64,000 nucleotides of DNA from Bimuria novae-zelandiae CBS 107.79. Lineage: Eukaryota > Ascomycota > Dothideomycetes > Pleosporales > Didymosphaeriaceae. Made by a program: the position numbers and the translations under genes. Where the stretch lies: contig ML976690.1 of the NCBI GenBank assembly GCA_010015655.1, positions 1 to 64,000 on the forward strand, given 5' to 3'. Positions 9,600-22,889 of the stretch are shown here, one piece after another. The stretch's first letter is position 1, and every line of letters starts with the position of its first letter. A model generated the notes under the pieces. That model saw only the letters and a list, made by a program, of their open reading frames with translations, was not told the origin of the DNA and ran no database searches.

Positions 9600-10062
9600 T
9601 TTGAACCACCAAGTTGAACTTGCATTTTCTTGTTCAGGTCGGGCGAGTACGGCGGAAGGTACATGAGCTTCACGCCTACATTAATACACATCTACTTAAT
9701 CCGCTCGCTGTGGTGAAAAGACGCGTTGTCCAACACAAGCACCGCGTCCAGTGAGACCAATTTGGGCACTTCAATATTTCTGTAGTCGAGCGTACATCGT
9801 CCACAAGTGTGAAGAGTAGATAGCCATACACACCCGTGGCATCTCTAGGGTTGGCCGAGAATGAGCAATTGAGCGACCCGCTGCATGTGTTTCGTATCTG
9901 CTACCACGATCGAAGCTTCGCATGTGGATTGCCGAAAGGACACTGGTGAGCTGCGCATGGAGTTATAGCATCCGACGTAGAGCTCATGGAGGATTGATGT
10001 CGGGCGTGTGGGGAGCCTCATCTGGATTCTCGCCAGTGGATTGGGCTGACGCGCGACGGGCA
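9600..10062 (-). mobile_element. Tc1/mariner-type transposase relic
   Basis: On the minus strand, about 9750-9600, the frame reads LVLDNASFHHSERIK, a stop, then GVKLMYLPPYSPDLN. This is the second-aspartate block and the following block of DDE transposases of the Tc1/mariner group in fungi. More degenerate coding extends rightward to about 10060 (RGSRYETHAAG resembles the preceding block). The glutamate/aspartate end is lost at 9600 and no terminal inverted repeats are evident. It is inactive. Confidence 0.7.
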
Positions 10063-10164
10063 TCCCCGAGAACTGGCGTAACGCAATAAGTGCAACCGAA
10101 GTAGGAATGCTTGAGGAATAGTATATCTAAATCGGAGAAGACCGCAATAGCGTTACTAACCTAA

Positions 10165-12873
10165 CTAGTCCTTCTTCCGCAATGTGTAGTAGCGCACTTG
10201 TACCGCGCCAGGCGTCCGACCTGGGAAACGTTTATATATATCCTTCCACTCCATGCCTTGCTTATCTTTTAATGAGAGTAAAAGCACTTCATCCGACTCT
10301 AACCACGGTCTGCGCGTTGGTTGGCCGTATGCTTCTATGCCTTCCTCTCCTGTCTCGCTCTTTTCGTCCCAGTCATCATCCAAGGAGTTCGTTTCATGGT
10401 TCGCAGCATCACTGTGGGATTTGCTCATCCAGTCCGCCTTCAAGCTTATGCCAGTGCTTGGACCTGACGCACCATCGTCATACCGGTATCCCAGAAGCAT
10501 CCATGAATCCAGCGATAGCTGGGTCATGCGGATGACCTTGCTATTTCCGCCGAGGAATCTGGGACCCAGAACGGCTGGGTCGAGAGGCCATTTCGAGTCG
10601 CGGTAACGGACAACTGCTGTCACAATCGACGAGCCGTTTGGGACAGCGCAGAGCGTGAGATCGGTTATCTGATACGACATGCCGACGCTATGTCTACGGT
10701 TGGTTTTGGTTTTATCTCCTGCCTTTGTTCCCCGGGAGGAGGTTTGTGGGGAGCGAGACCGAAGCCCCTCATCGATAACGGGCCAATACGGTTGCTGTGC
10801 TTGGGATGGAGTTATTTGTTGCGATGCCCTCGGCATCGTGCTGGAGCCCCGTCGCCCAAGGGTAGTTCGTGATGGACTTTGCCTCTTCCCCTCGAGCGGA
10901 CGATTCCTGCGTTCACGTCGTTGAGAGGCTTTCGCGGAAGTCCTCCGGAACAGCTCATCGTCCCAATTAGATTCGTCGTAGCTTTCCCCACATTCCCCAC
11001 CGCTGCCTTTTCTGCTCTCTCCAAGTCTCTCACAGTCCGGGCTGATATAGTGATCGCCTGGTATTCCCTCGGAACGAGAGACGGGTTCTCTCGAAGAATG
11101 CAGTAGTGCCTCGCCCGTACTACGACTTTGTGCGCCATCACTACCATCATCGCTTGTGCGGAGGTCGCTTGCAGATTAGCGTGGAGTTCCAGCACCATCG
11201 CGTTTACTGTCATGGTCGAGCGGCCCAGGATTATGCTCAGTGCTGGCTCTCGAGTGGGGATCGCCGCCGCTGGGAACTTGCAGAGGCGTTAACCTGGGCG
11301 TTGGCACTTGAATGCGCCTAAGACTCTCTGCCAATCGCTGAACCGGCTTTCGCCGCTTCGTTGGACGCTTGTCTTCCAGCTCTGGTTCCAGCATAAGGTC
11401 CAGCGCCTCTGAGTGCGTTCGTTTGCGTGGTTTGCGTGTTGCCGACGGTCTGTCTGTGACGTCGACATAGCCGAAAAGCGGTTCTTCCTGCGCTAGTGGG
11501 CTGTCTAGGATGCGTCAATATGGCTCCCCCTAAACTCCGCTAGAACTACTCACTAGGCCGAGCATTTTCCGTCTCCTCCGTGGATAAAGTGCGCACTTCA
11601 TCTGTGTCAAGATCGCTATGCTGTACAGCAATGTGTTCTTCGTTGCCGGTAGACGTGGGTTGACAGCCTTCTTGACTATTAGTCACGTTGCTAAGCTTAA
11701 CGCCTGTTGCACGATAGTGTTCTTCGGCTGCATCACCCTCCACAACAGGAGGCACAGGAACACCAAAATCGTGATTCCACCCACACGACCGTGTGGGGGG
11801 TTCCTGTAGTATGAAATTGTTCGCCTGAACAAGCTGATTACTAGAATCACGTTCTTTATCCGCAAAAAGCTGGCGCTGTTGCGATAAAGAGACCAAAAGC
11901 CAAGATGCAGAGTTTTCGCTCTGCCAAGACTTGGTCAAAACCTTTCACCCAAACTAAGTACCGCTCAGGCGACTACTACTACTTGTTCAAGCTTGAGGTT
12001 TTCCCCTACGAGGTTTTTACTCAAGGTACAAGGCAGCTTGCTAACTCGTACGAGGTCCTACTTCGTACGAGGTAGGGGGAGGAAGACAGTACGGGAGCAG
12101 AGCTACAAGGGCGAGGGAGAGAGGGGCAGGACAACAACACCCTCACAGATGAGGGCCGGCTACTATAGGTATCTAGGTGCCTGTAGTAGCAGGTAGACCT
12201 ATTAAAGGGAGGATGGGCTATGTACAACAAGGCTACTGTGATGGTAGCCAGCCGACAGGCACGAAACGCTTTCTGTAAATACAGCTTAGCACGTCCCCAT
12301 GCCCCATGGGAGGCTAGAACATTATGTTCCTGGACGTTAATCAATACTACTACTACTCCACAACAGGAGGAAAACCTACTGCTGATCAGCGACATTGGCA
12401 CTCTCATTCCATTGCATGCTTACCTCTACTAGTTCCACTGAGAAACCTGATCATAGCCAGACCGAGCTGTCCTTCGTCAAGCGATTGCCCGCCAAACTGA
12501 TCGCGCTCTGGATTTTCCAGTTCGGACGCGCCACGGAACGCTTCTACTAGTCCTGGGTCAGGCTCTGTTGGCTTGCAATGATCAGTGAGCAAGTATTACC
12601 ATAGCCTACCGAATGTGAAGCGTCCGCAGCTTCGTAAGGGGTAGATTGCGATGCATTCCAATTCAGCATTGTGAGATCATTGTCGACCTGCAACCATTCC
12701 TCACCGTCTGTGCGGTCGACTCCTGTACGGCTGTGCTCTGCCGTTTCAATTCTGGCCATGGATTTGACCTTGGGTGTTGGCTTCGGCTTCGGCTTCGGCT
12801 TGTACGCTCGAGGAACGTATGGAACAAATGTAGAAGTCGGAGGGGCTACTGAAGAGGTACACGAGAAGGCCAT
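10165..12873 (-). pseudogene. Myb/SANT-like protein with one in-frame stop
   Basis: Reading right to left, candidate exons are 12873-12600, 12552-12424 (donor GTAAGC), then about 11941-11554 and 11504-10165. The 49-bp intron at 11505-11553 joins in phase. The C-terminus carries a Myb/SANT-like helix-turn-helix (RRPWLESDEVLLLSLKDKQG, EWKDIYKRFPGRT, then GAVQVRYYTLRKKD). The middle is rich in Arg, Lys and Ser, and the front holds a KPKPKPKPTPKVK run. A TAA at 11178-11176 interrupts otherwise continuous coding between 11504 and 10165 and fits CAA-to-TAA. The join between 12424 and about 11941 does not resolve in phase, and a possible LTR lies between. It is a probable DNA-binding protein whose target is unknown. 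Either a pseudogene or a gene with an unseen intron. Confidence 0.45.
11984..12365 (+). mobile_element. Possible solo LTR
   Basis: The segment begins TGTTCAAGCTTGAGG and ends TACTACTACTCCACAACA, a TG...CA structure. It contains internal repeats (CTCGTACGAGG, TTCGTACGAGG). It falls between two coding segments of the Myb-like gene. No 5-bp target duplication is visible (CTACT on the left, GGAGG on the right), so this is tentative. Confidence 0.3.
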
Positions 12874-14787
12874 CTTAGCGTGGCGAACTGGTAACTTCTT
12901 GAGGAGTGAGGAAGAAGTAGTTGTCTTGCCGAACGGACGGCTGCTTTATATGTCGCCGTCGACGCCGGCCCCCGAGCAGGAACAGGTTGCATGAATGCTA
13001 CCACCTATCGCGGAAATGGTCACAGGGGGCGCAGCGGCTAGTGCCGTTGGCGCTGTGCGGAAAGGACGAATGAACTTGAAGACCGTCGGTATCAGCAATT
13101 CCCAAAAAGGATGGCGGACTGCTCTTCCAAGGGGCGCAGGTAGTCTCATCCCATGAAGTCAAGTCCAGCTCATCTTGTGATTGGCTGGCAGACAGTTACA
13201 ACCCTGTCGTCCACGTCATTTACCAGTTCAAGGGCCGTATTCCTGAACGAAGCCATCGATGGCCAGCTTCTTCCTCGATTCCCAACCACCTCCTTTCTTC
13301 GAACAGGTCCGGTGCCGGATACCTCATGAATGGGTGATCCTCGCCGATGCGGCCTTGTGCTGTCGGGTTGTTGACCTGTGGGTCTTCTTCCACCTCTCAC
13401 GGCACGCCCTGTGCTATCTCCAAGCTATCAGCTGCCGCACTCAGGTACTAACATTTGCTAGTTACATGACGATTTTACAGCAACGCCGTATGTCTCATGC
13501 AGGGGGGAGCAACTGGTACCATAGCGCTAACGTGGAATGGGGGTGTTAAATGAATGCATTATGCGGGTGAGCCGCATCACCGCCGAGGGACTGGAGCCTG
13601 AAGCTGTTCCACGGTAACGAAGTGAAGTATTGGTCCAGGGCATTCGACCGAGGAGGTTGGAGCGCAGTATAGGGATATCGGAGCTGAGACACTGGCGTGA
13701 GAGCTGAGCATTCGTTCGCTCAAAATAGAGAAAGATAGGGGGGCAGGAAATGTCATCGGCGAGTCTAGAGCAGGGAAGAGACTTACGGAACCTCACAAAT
13801 CCGGAATGGCTATGCAGCGGGTGGCGAGGGGGTCAGCTTCAGCAGCTGGAAGCGCCTGGAAGCTCTCCCTGATCCTGGATGGGGCAGATGGCCGAGTGGC
13901 GCTGCAATGCAACGTTACTCCTAAGGTAGACAGGTCATCAGAGGCGGAGCATTCTGAGACCACGCGGAAGAAATTAGTGCCTTATGCAATGACCGACCGC
14001 GTTATCGTCGAGAGTTCCTGTCCGAGCGTGACACGGGATGATAGAGCGGATTGGCGGAGTGTCCTCAACCAAAGGAACGGGAGCGAGAGGTGGAGTGGTC
14101 AGAGCGGGAAATGCGGCATGGAGACGCTGCAGTCTGCCTTCCACTAAGTCATGCACGCGTGACAGTGCGGTGCAGAAGCGCCAATGTCTCGGCGATGCGG
14201 AGGAAAGGGGAGGTGGCCGGGATTCTCAAGGCTCATTAGGCGCCAAGGCTGTAGACCGTGCCGTGGAAAATGGCCCCATTCTCATTCGACCGTAGCAGAT
14301 GTTGAAGCCAAGGTGAGCGGGTGGTGGGCTAGAGGAAAGGGATAGAGGCGTCTCGCTGGTGAACCTGTTGCGGGTAGAAGTCCCGAGGCACGTAGACCAG
14401 CAGTAGGGCCTCTACGCGTGCGAGGTCTTAAGAGGAACCAGCTCGTTACAAGGGAGGACATGGACAGAGACGACTGAGCAGCGACAGCGAAGGGAGTATT
14501 GGGCGCCGAAGTCAACGCAGCTCTGTGTCTGCCGAGAGGGCGATTAGGTTTGGAGAAAAAGCCTCATCAAAGAAGGGGCGGTTGGCGCGGACGGGGAAGG
14601 CAGGGGAGCGTGCGGATGGAGGGATGGGAGTAGAGAGAAAAGGAAGGGAAAATGACGGCGAAAGGAGGGCGTTTTATGGTAGGACGTCGAGGTCGATTAC
14701 CACTTCGGGCGCTAGCGCGAAACTGCAAGCGAGGGCCGGATTGCCCGAACCGGGTGCATCCATTTCCTGATGCAGGCTTGCCGTCTG
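12874..14787. other. Normal-composition stretch with no recognised gene
   Basis: Many overlapping short frames exist on both strands (for example 13259-13549, 13806-14147, 14525-14770 plus and 13527-13796 minus), but none shows a domain, signal peptide or splice pattern. The last kilobase is strikingly purine-rich on the plus strand. It ends abruptly at the A+T-rich block near 14788. Confidence 0.4.
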
Positions 14788-15479
14788 ATTTTTTACTTAT
14801 ATAATACTATAACATTCTAAAGATAATTATTAGTAATAGAGATAAACGTTTTACATTAAACTACTAGATAACGCTTATAGCACTTATTAGAGTAAAATAA
14901 AAGTTATTAATAGGCTTTTATCTGTAAACGGACGAATAGACGGAACGCACGAACTAGATAATTAAGATGTACTTACGTATCTACTATAATAACTAGAAGA
15001 ATAACTAGGTTTCCCTATTACTTATAGTATAACCGTAACGAGAGCACGTGGTAGGAAAAGGGACACGCGGCTACTTGCTTATAGAAGCTAGAATTAAACA
15101 CTAGTTCTAACACTACTTATATATATATTATACTATACAAGAATACATTAGCTTTAGTATTATTATGCGTACCTTGTGGTACAAGTGGGGAAGTCACATA
15201 GTATTTGCTTAGTAAGCAGGTCGCTTACCTTATTACAATAACTAGTATATAATAATAAGGTATTAGTGGCAATAGGATATACAATATTTTATATAAACTA
15301 TAGAAGACACCTATATCTCTTAAATTAGATATTTCTTATAAATATTAGAAGAGAAGAAACTATGAACATGGCAGAAACTATAAAGAAAATATATAAATGA
15401 CTTTAAACGAACCTTAAGAAGGCTTAATAGTAAAGTATTTCCTATACTAACAAAAAAAACGTCACCTTAGTTAAAGAAG

Positions 15480-15875
15480 GGGGGGATAATGCATATTTAC
15501 TTATAAAATATCTTTAAACCTAAAAGAAGAAATATAAGAACCTAAATTATATTAAGGTTAGACTATTTGTATTTACAAATATGGATAACTAGTTAAATAT
15601 TTATTAGAAACAAGTACTAGATACTAAGATATTTAGTATTTTAAATTAACTAATTAGAACCTATAGATCCTAAGACACTAGTTAAAGTTACTTTTTACTA
15701 CTAGCCTAAGAAAGAAATCAAGTTCGAAGTTAAATATATACTATAATATAAGGATCAGTTACGGACATATTTTATTAAATAGAAAGGTTACCTGCACAGC
15801 GAAAACACTTAAGAACTGAAGGAACACCTATATAACTATTAGGAATAAATTTAGGAGTACTATTAGAATATACCT
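15480..15875 (+). mobile_element. Gypsy-type (chromovirus) integrase C-terminus and chromodomain relic
   Basis: At about 15690-15860 the plus strand reads KEIKFEVKYIL, KDQLRTYFIK, a stop, KGYLHSENT, a stop, ELKEHLYNY. This is the chromodomain pattern (Glu-Val-Glu-x-Ile-Leu, Lys-Trp-Lys-Gly-Tyr-x-x-Ser-Glu-Asn-Thr-Trp-Glu) with Trp codons turned into stops. Upstream at about 15490-15680 is a degenerate version of the integrase C-terminal strand region. The chromodomain marks the 3' end of pol in chromoviruses, consistent with an LTR downstream at 16544-16905. Confidence 0.75.
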
Positions 15876-16543
15876 AGGAACTTAAAGTAATATTTTTAGT
15901 AACTATAGTATCTAGCGCGTATAGATTAAAAGTAAGTGGGTAGACTTCCTAATTTAAAGAAAAAGTGCTAGGTATTATTTTTTTAAGTATATAATGTCTT
16001 AGCTAAGATCCTTAAGACCCTCTAAACATTTAATTCCTTTAATACACTATATAAAATCTGCTAATAGTTTATTTTCACGATCTTTAAGTAGCTACTTTTA
16101 CTTTAATAAATAATTTCTTATTATATAAGTACCCTAAGGCATTACTATAGCTACCTTTTCGTTATATAATAGTAGCCTCTTCTAATTACTCTAGATAATT
16201 AATCTTATAGTTAATTTAGGAAAAGTTTAAAACTGTAAGTTCTACTAGCACGCACTTTACGATACTATTCTTATAACAATTTCTATATTAAGCTTTTAGG
16301 GATAATATTTTACATGCTAGAGCCTTTTTCGCGCAATATTTATAAGTAACTATTATAACTTAACTAATAGCGTTTATTTAATTTTTAGTAGAGTAATAGT
16401 AGACTGTGCTTTAAGAGAGTATTAATTAATATATAAGAATATATAACGGAAAAGGTGGAGATAACATTGAAACACTAAACTTAATAAATAATATTAGGTA
16501 CTTCATAATAAAAGGTGGCGCTATTACCCTACTAAGGATTATG

Positions 16544-16905
16544 TAATGTCCTATAATATCCCACACACCAAGATTATAGGACATTAGGATTACGTAACTG
16601 TACTATAGGATCCCACATGTACCACGTTTAGGATAGTATAGAACTATAAGATACTATAGGATTAGTTATATATATAGAAACGTTAAGTATCGTTCTTTTA
16701 TACCTATATTTAACCTGTTTATTAATTTATTTTTTAGATTTAACTTGGGCTCTTATTAATTTAATTATAACCTACCTTCCTTTTAATACTAAGGCCCTAT
16801 TAATACACGCGAGCTATTAATGCCTCGTACCTATTTTAATAATACTCTTGTCCGAGAACTAACCTTAGCCTCCTTTAGGACTAGCTACCCCTTAGGGACT
16901 TAACA
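16544..16905 (+). mobile_element. LTR of a gypsy-type element
   Basis: It begins TGTAATGTCCTATAATATCC and ends CCCCTTAGGGACTTAACA. Its right half matches the LTR at 28230-28672 (shared blocks include GGCTCTTATTAATTTA, CGCGAGCTATTAAT and GAACTAACCTTAGC). It lies about 0.7 kb downstream of the chromodomain relic in the same direction, so it is probably that element's 3' LTR. The left half differs from the other copy, so the start is uncertain. Confidence 0.6.
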
Positions 16906-17619
16906 GTAAAATAGTAAGAAGCCTTTAAGCTAATAAGAATAGTTAGATTATAGGCTATATAGCTATAAAAGTACGATTATGTAGATATAAAAGTAGAGAC
17001 TAATTAGGTCTTAGAGCTTTAAAGGCTAGATCTAGTAAAAGAAAACTTTATAAAAGCAGTTCTCTATGTTACTCCTATATAGATAACCTCTTTCTAGTAA
17101 TATAGATGTAAGGTTACAGCTATCTTACAGAGGTATATAATAAAACTTTCTTAAGACTAAATAATTTTATAGTACCTAATTAAGGGTAAATAAAAGGACG
17201 CTTTTACTAATGCAGGTTTACCTCTTACTAATAGTGATAAATCTACCTGGGCTATAGACAGGGACGCCTCTCTTATAGATAAAACTGTCCGTACGCAGTA
17301 CGGGCAGCTACCTAATGCGATGTCTTAAGACAGGTGACAATGGTTATGTAATACCGCACAGGCAAAGGCATAGACCATAGTCACCGTGCGCGAGCATTAA
17401 TCCTTATAACCCCCTTTCCTCCGTACGTAGAACAGACAGACAAGACTTGAATACCAGACCCTTTTCTCACCCGTACCATCGTACAACTATCTAGCCCTAT
17501 CATATCGCGATATGCTTGACTTCGTATAGCCCATTCAACAAAAATAGTATTATTTAATGGTTAAGAAAAACTTTAGAATTATATATAATAAAATAATTAT
17601 GGAGTAGAAATAGAGCTCG

Positions 17620-17799
17620 ATATTATTAAAAGATTAAAAATATAGTTCTAATATCCTAATAACATATAAAAAGTAGCTATAAGATCTATATTTTATACTA
17701 ATTATTTAGCCTAATATTATCTTACTTACATAACTTACTAAGTTAAGTTTTATAATTCTATAAATTAAGTTCCTTTAATAATAGATTCTTGCGACATAT
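17620..17799 (-). repeat. Left (3') LTR of the copia relic
   Basis: Direct repeat of 22890-23066. The left limit is not sharp because of mutation. On the minus strand it starts TGTCGCAAGAATC at 17799. Confidence 0.6.
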
Positions 17800-19589
17800 C
17801 CCCTAGCTCTAAAAGCGTTAGAGAGCACTTTTTTAACATCTCTAAAGCTACGTAACGCCGGTAGTAGGACACTCTAGCCTATTAGCGCGTTTACAAAGTA
17901 GGAGACGAGGTAAGTTACTAGGCAGCGCTCTCGCTTAGCGTGGCACGTGCGACTAAGTACGCAAGTAAGGTAAATAAAAGCGTTATGCTTATACTATTTA
18001 ATTATTAGCTTATCTACTCTACTTATAGTTTTTTGCGCTTAATATAGCTCTACTTTTACTTACTTTTTCTTACTCTACGAACTTTAAAAGTACTCTTATT
18101 ACTGCATTATTATAATAAGCTCTTAGATCTTAGTATAGTAGTAGCGCTACGCTACTATAGTAACCTGTCTTTGTAGTATCTAAGCTTTAAAGATCTCTTA
18201 CTTTTTTTATTATTTTAGTAATTCGCTATTGCGCTTTATAGGCTAGCTCTACTAAAAAGACCTCGCGAAAGAAGGGCTTTAAGCAGGCCTCTGCCGCGCG
18301 CGCGCGCGATTCCTATAACTCTAACTCGTGCTCTTGAGAAGCGCGATAGGCTACCTAAAGTACCCACTCGCGCGCCTACACCTCCTAGTAATACTAAGTA
18401 GAGTAGTAAGGATAAGCCTGTGCCTATGCTAAAGCCTATTACTCCTAATCGCGGTCCTAAAGGTAATGTAACTTAAAAGATTTTTACTCTATATTTACTT
18501 ATAATAGTTATAACAAATTTATATAAGAAGTCTTACTTTAGTTATATTAAGAGCGTGCTTAAAGGTTATTCAAATAATAAATACTATAAGCGTGTTATAA
18601 AGACTAGCTACTATTAGCACTATAGTCCTAATTACTTTCACCTTTTAGTGTATGCATTCTGCTATTCTATTTTATAATTTTACTTATTTTAAAGTTGCCT
18701 ACTACTTATAAACTTATTATAGCTTACTTTTTTATTCTCCTTTACGATTAGAACTTAGAGGTATATATCTTTTCTAAGCTCTATTTAATTCTTATACCAA
18801 GTAGTTATAAGGACGTAAGGTGAAGAAGGCGTGTACTACTATAAGGGTAATACTTAATCTATATAATAGTGTTAATGAAGAGGAGCTTACTAATAATAAT
18901 ATTACTAGACCATTGATTAGTAAGAAGCGCGCTCATACTATAAAGCTATTTAAATAGCTTATAAAACTTATAATTAATAAAGTAGTTAAGAGCCTTATTT
19001 AGCGCTCTAGCGTTCTACACTCTTAATATTTATAATTTATAATTTACTGCTTTATACTACTTCAATTTAGTTGCTGCTTAAAATAGTAATATTACTACTT
19101 TAAAAGCGCTTTTATTAACCTATTTATAAATATAATACTTATTTTAAGGTACTCTACTGTAAAAGAGCCTTTCACATGTTCCTAGTATAGCTAAAGGTTC
19201 TTAATATTAACGTAATGCGGGCTAGTAATAGTTCTCTTATTTTGACTTATTATTTATTTATTTATTTATTTATTTATTGTTATAGTGATCTCCTAGGCGT
19301 TGCTTCAAATAAGTTTAAGCTTGGTATATAACTTTTATAAAGCTATTACTTCATTTCTTACGTGATTAAAAGCGATTAACTTAGCTTTTATTAAAGTAGT
19401 AATAGTAGGTTAGCGAGCCAATTTTTATACGATCGCATCCCTAAAGAGTATTATTACGTAGCTATAAGAGAATTACCGCGTTCCTAAGTTATTAGTAAAA
19501 AATATATCTCTATAGATAATTAGCTGAAGAATTAAAGAGCTTTTATAAAGTATGGCTCCCTAGCAAGAATTATATGGAAAGATAATAAT

Positions 19590-20060
19590 ATACTTAATAT
19601 TATTTAAATAATCTTTACTTAAGTTAGTAAGAAAGAATATGAGCTTTAAAGCTATAAAGGTAATCTCTAAGCGTAATATAATCGCGGTGTAAGGCACTAA
19701 GCCAATACGCTTTTAGTAGGCCTTAATTTCCTACTTAGAAGCTTTCCCTAGGTTCTTTACAAGCTCTATAAATAGCAGAGGCGTCTTTAGGAATCGCGTA
19801 GTTTTAGCTAGGTTAAACTTTTTTGTAATCTTCTTAATATACGTGTTATATATAAGAGCAATTATCCTAGCTTCTTTATTCTTGATTACTTATACTTTTA
19901 AGAACTACTTTATAAGGCCACGTTCCTTTAGGTTATGCTTATTCTTAATATACTTAATAATCTTAAGAGTATCCTTCTTATAATCCTTATAGTATAGAAG
20001 AAGGATATTATCTACGTAAAATAGTATAAAGATTCTACGCTCATTATTGAAGAATAAATA
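19590..20060 (-). mobile_element. Copia reverse transcriptase relic
   Basis: Minus-strand reading from about 20055: RRIFILFYVDNILLLYYKDY, then TLKIIKYIKNKHNLKERG, a stop, VIKNKEARIIALIYNTYIK, then KKFNLAKTTRF and ELVKNLGKASK. The Tyr-Val-Asp-(Asp/Asn) motif and the following strand order are those of Ty1/copia reverse transcriptase. The second catalytic Asp reads Asn (GAT-to-AAT), itself a G-to-A change, and expected Trp and Gln positions are stops. Confidence 0.85.
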
Positions 20061-21329
20061 AGACTCTTTATATAAAGTGTAGAGCCTAATCTTAAAGTAC
20101 TTAAGAATTCTTATAAATCTACTCTAGTGTAGTAATATACTTAATTTAGACGCTATTAAACCTTGCTAGCTTATAGATAAACAGAGCTACTATAAAAAAA
20201 AGTATACTAAAAAGTAAATATAAAAGCTATTTATGCTTAGGAGTAGTACTAGCGAGATCTACCTTTAGAGAAGATTTAAGCTTAGATTAAGCATATTTCT
20301 GTCTATATTAAGCATATTATTAAGCTAGAAGGAGGTAACGAATATAAGGAGGACAGGATTCTCAATAGACTTAGGTAATTAAATATATATCCAAATTAGG
20401 AATGTGGCGTATACCCCTGCTCGCCAAGGTGGGGAAGGACTTTTGAAAGGCACCTCCGTAAATAAAGGTGTTATGTTAATACTAATACTAAGCTCCTTAG
20501 TCTACTCTTTAAAGTGCCCTTTACCTTTTAGTAGGCGCGTTGCAGTGTTACTATCTTAGTAAATTATTACTACTTTAAGCTTATAGCACGTTTATAAGCG
20601 CATTATAAAGTTCTTTTAAATTTTTATAATCTCTATAGTAGTTTTACAATATATTAGGTAAATGTAAAGCTTCGTATTATAATTATCTTTTAAAACTACT
20701 ATCTAACGCTTTGTAAGCCTTCTATTGGCATCATTAAATAGGTCCTAGGACACGCGAAAATACAGTTCTAAAAAAGCATTCTGTTAGCCTTTTAGAAACA
20801 ACCTAAGTAGCGTGCGTAAGGAGGTAATATTTATAGTAAATTTATTATATTCCTTTAATTTATACGTTTCTTGCTCTCTTTACGAGCGCTTCTAAAAAGT
20901 CCTATCTTAAGTAACTAAAGCGCCTATACTAGACTTTAGAAGAGTCTACCTTAGGGTGCGTTATATAAAAGTTATAGAGCTTATAAGGAGTAGTTATCAC
21001 GCTTATAATAGTTATAGAGTAATAGTTAGAAAAGTTATATTTAATAAAAGTAAAATTATACTTATAGTAGAGCGTAGTTAGTAGAATACTATACTTAAGC
21101 GTTTTAATGCATAAAGTATTATCTAAACTAAAGGAGTAAACACCTTTTTTAGAGACAAGCTTTACAAATAATATTTACGTAAAAGTTTTTTATACTAGTA
21201 ACTAGTAACGTTTAATAAAGTAAGATTAGAATAAGTACTATTTCAACTATTAAAAATATCCTTAATAACCCTAGTACTTCTTCTAAGTATAGGATAAGGG
21301 GTAGTACTAGTTTTAATACTCTTATATAT

Positions 21330-21542
21330 TTAAGGTCTCGTAAATATCTTAACAATAAGTATAATAATATTATTTACTAAGTGCACAGCGTCTTTATTAT
21401 AGAATATAGTACTTTTAGAAAGAGGATAAGCGTTAAAATCTATAGTAAAATATACCTTAAGAGCCTTCTCTAAGCTTATAATAGCTAAATTAACTACTAT
21501 AGCTAAGATATTACTTAGAAAGTTAATGCGGGTAGAGCTCAT
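21330..21542 (-). mobile_element. Copia protease-region relic
   Basis: A 70-codon open frame reads LSKSTIFYNKDAVHLVNN near its end. This resembles the Ser-Thr-Ile-Phe-Asp-Thr-Gly-Ala-Thr-His-Leu-Val-Asn block at the aspartic protease of copia polyproteins. Position and strand fit the element whose reverse transcriptase lies at 19.6-20.06 kb. It is not a host gene. Confidence 0.5.
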
Positions 21543-22889
21543 TTTAGTAATTATTATACTACCCTTTACTTACTTTTTAGTAACTTGCGTAACTTGGTAT
21601 ACTCTAACTATATAAAGCGTGCTAGAATTATTTCCTTAGATTTTATAAAAAAGGGTAAAAAGCTATTTAAGGTACAAGCTAGTAATAGTAGTTCGTAAGG
21701 GCTTATATTAGTCTAGATACTAATAGTAAGATTCTTTATTATATAGGTAGCCTTTTAACTAACCTTCATATGATAATTATAGTGCTCCTTTAGTTTTATT
21801 ATTTAGCTATGAGAAGCTCTATATGCCTAGCGATATAAAAATTATGAATGTAGGTAATAGCCCTATAGCGCGTAAATTTAAATAAGAGGAGAAAATTCTT
21901 CTTATCTATATTAATATAAGATCAAGATCTTCTAAAATAGAGCGACTCTCTATATCTGCCTGCTAATTATAAGCATACTCTAGTGCTATCTTTTGCGCGA
22001 TAGTAGTTAAGAACTCTATTATAGTAATCTCTTCTTTAATTTCTAGGATCTTATACTGCTCTGCGAGTACATAGAGTGTATTCTAACTTTTATACTACTA
22101 CTTAGGATTTATTCTGCCTTATTAAGATTTCTTAAATAGTGCATAATAATTAAAGCAGATCTAATTTAGCGTAGTAAAGCTAGATAATGCAAGCTCCCTT
22201 TTTAGGTATTTAATAAGTATTTATAAGAAAGAATTTTCTTAATTACTAATGCATATTAGAGTAAGTGTTAAAATCAAAATATCTATAGTCTTTATTACTT
22301 AATTAAAGATATTTTAATCGCGCTAAGCTGTAGTAGTATACGTAAATAAGAACGCTTTTAAATTTATAACTTTATATTAGTATTCGTAAAGAGCTTTAGA
22401 ACGTCGCTTCTTACGCTTTTCTTATTTACGGTTTAGTTTTTTAGGGCTCTTTCTAGCAGCCTAAGTAGTATTAGATTATAAACTAGATACAGTGCCTTAG
22501 CCTATTATTTTAGTATAATTAGTAAGAGCGTTTATAAGCTTATTAAGCTCTTTTTGCTTGTCATCTTCCTCTAAGGATAGTAGGTATTCTAGGAGCATTA
22601 GCACTATAGTTATAAAGTTCTTAGTAATTATAGCGTCTAGGTTTACGTAGTTTTAAACGCCTTGATAGATTAATTAGAACCTTAACTAGGTAAACTATAC
22701 TAGCTAGCTTTTATAATTAGTTAAGCGTAGGGCGCCCGCCAGGAGAGCGGCGTTAGTTATTATGAAAAGAAGAAAGCTCTTATATACTTTCTTAAAGCTA
22801 TAATGGTAGATATTAATAGCGCAGGAAGAAATAGCCTGCGTTCTTAAAATGCTAGGCCTATAACTATAGAGGAGAATTAAAGCTAGATA

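Noticed and set aside
21330..21542. 70-codon frame in the A+T-rich block as a host gene
   Set aside because: Position, strand and a protease-like block fit the copia relic around it.
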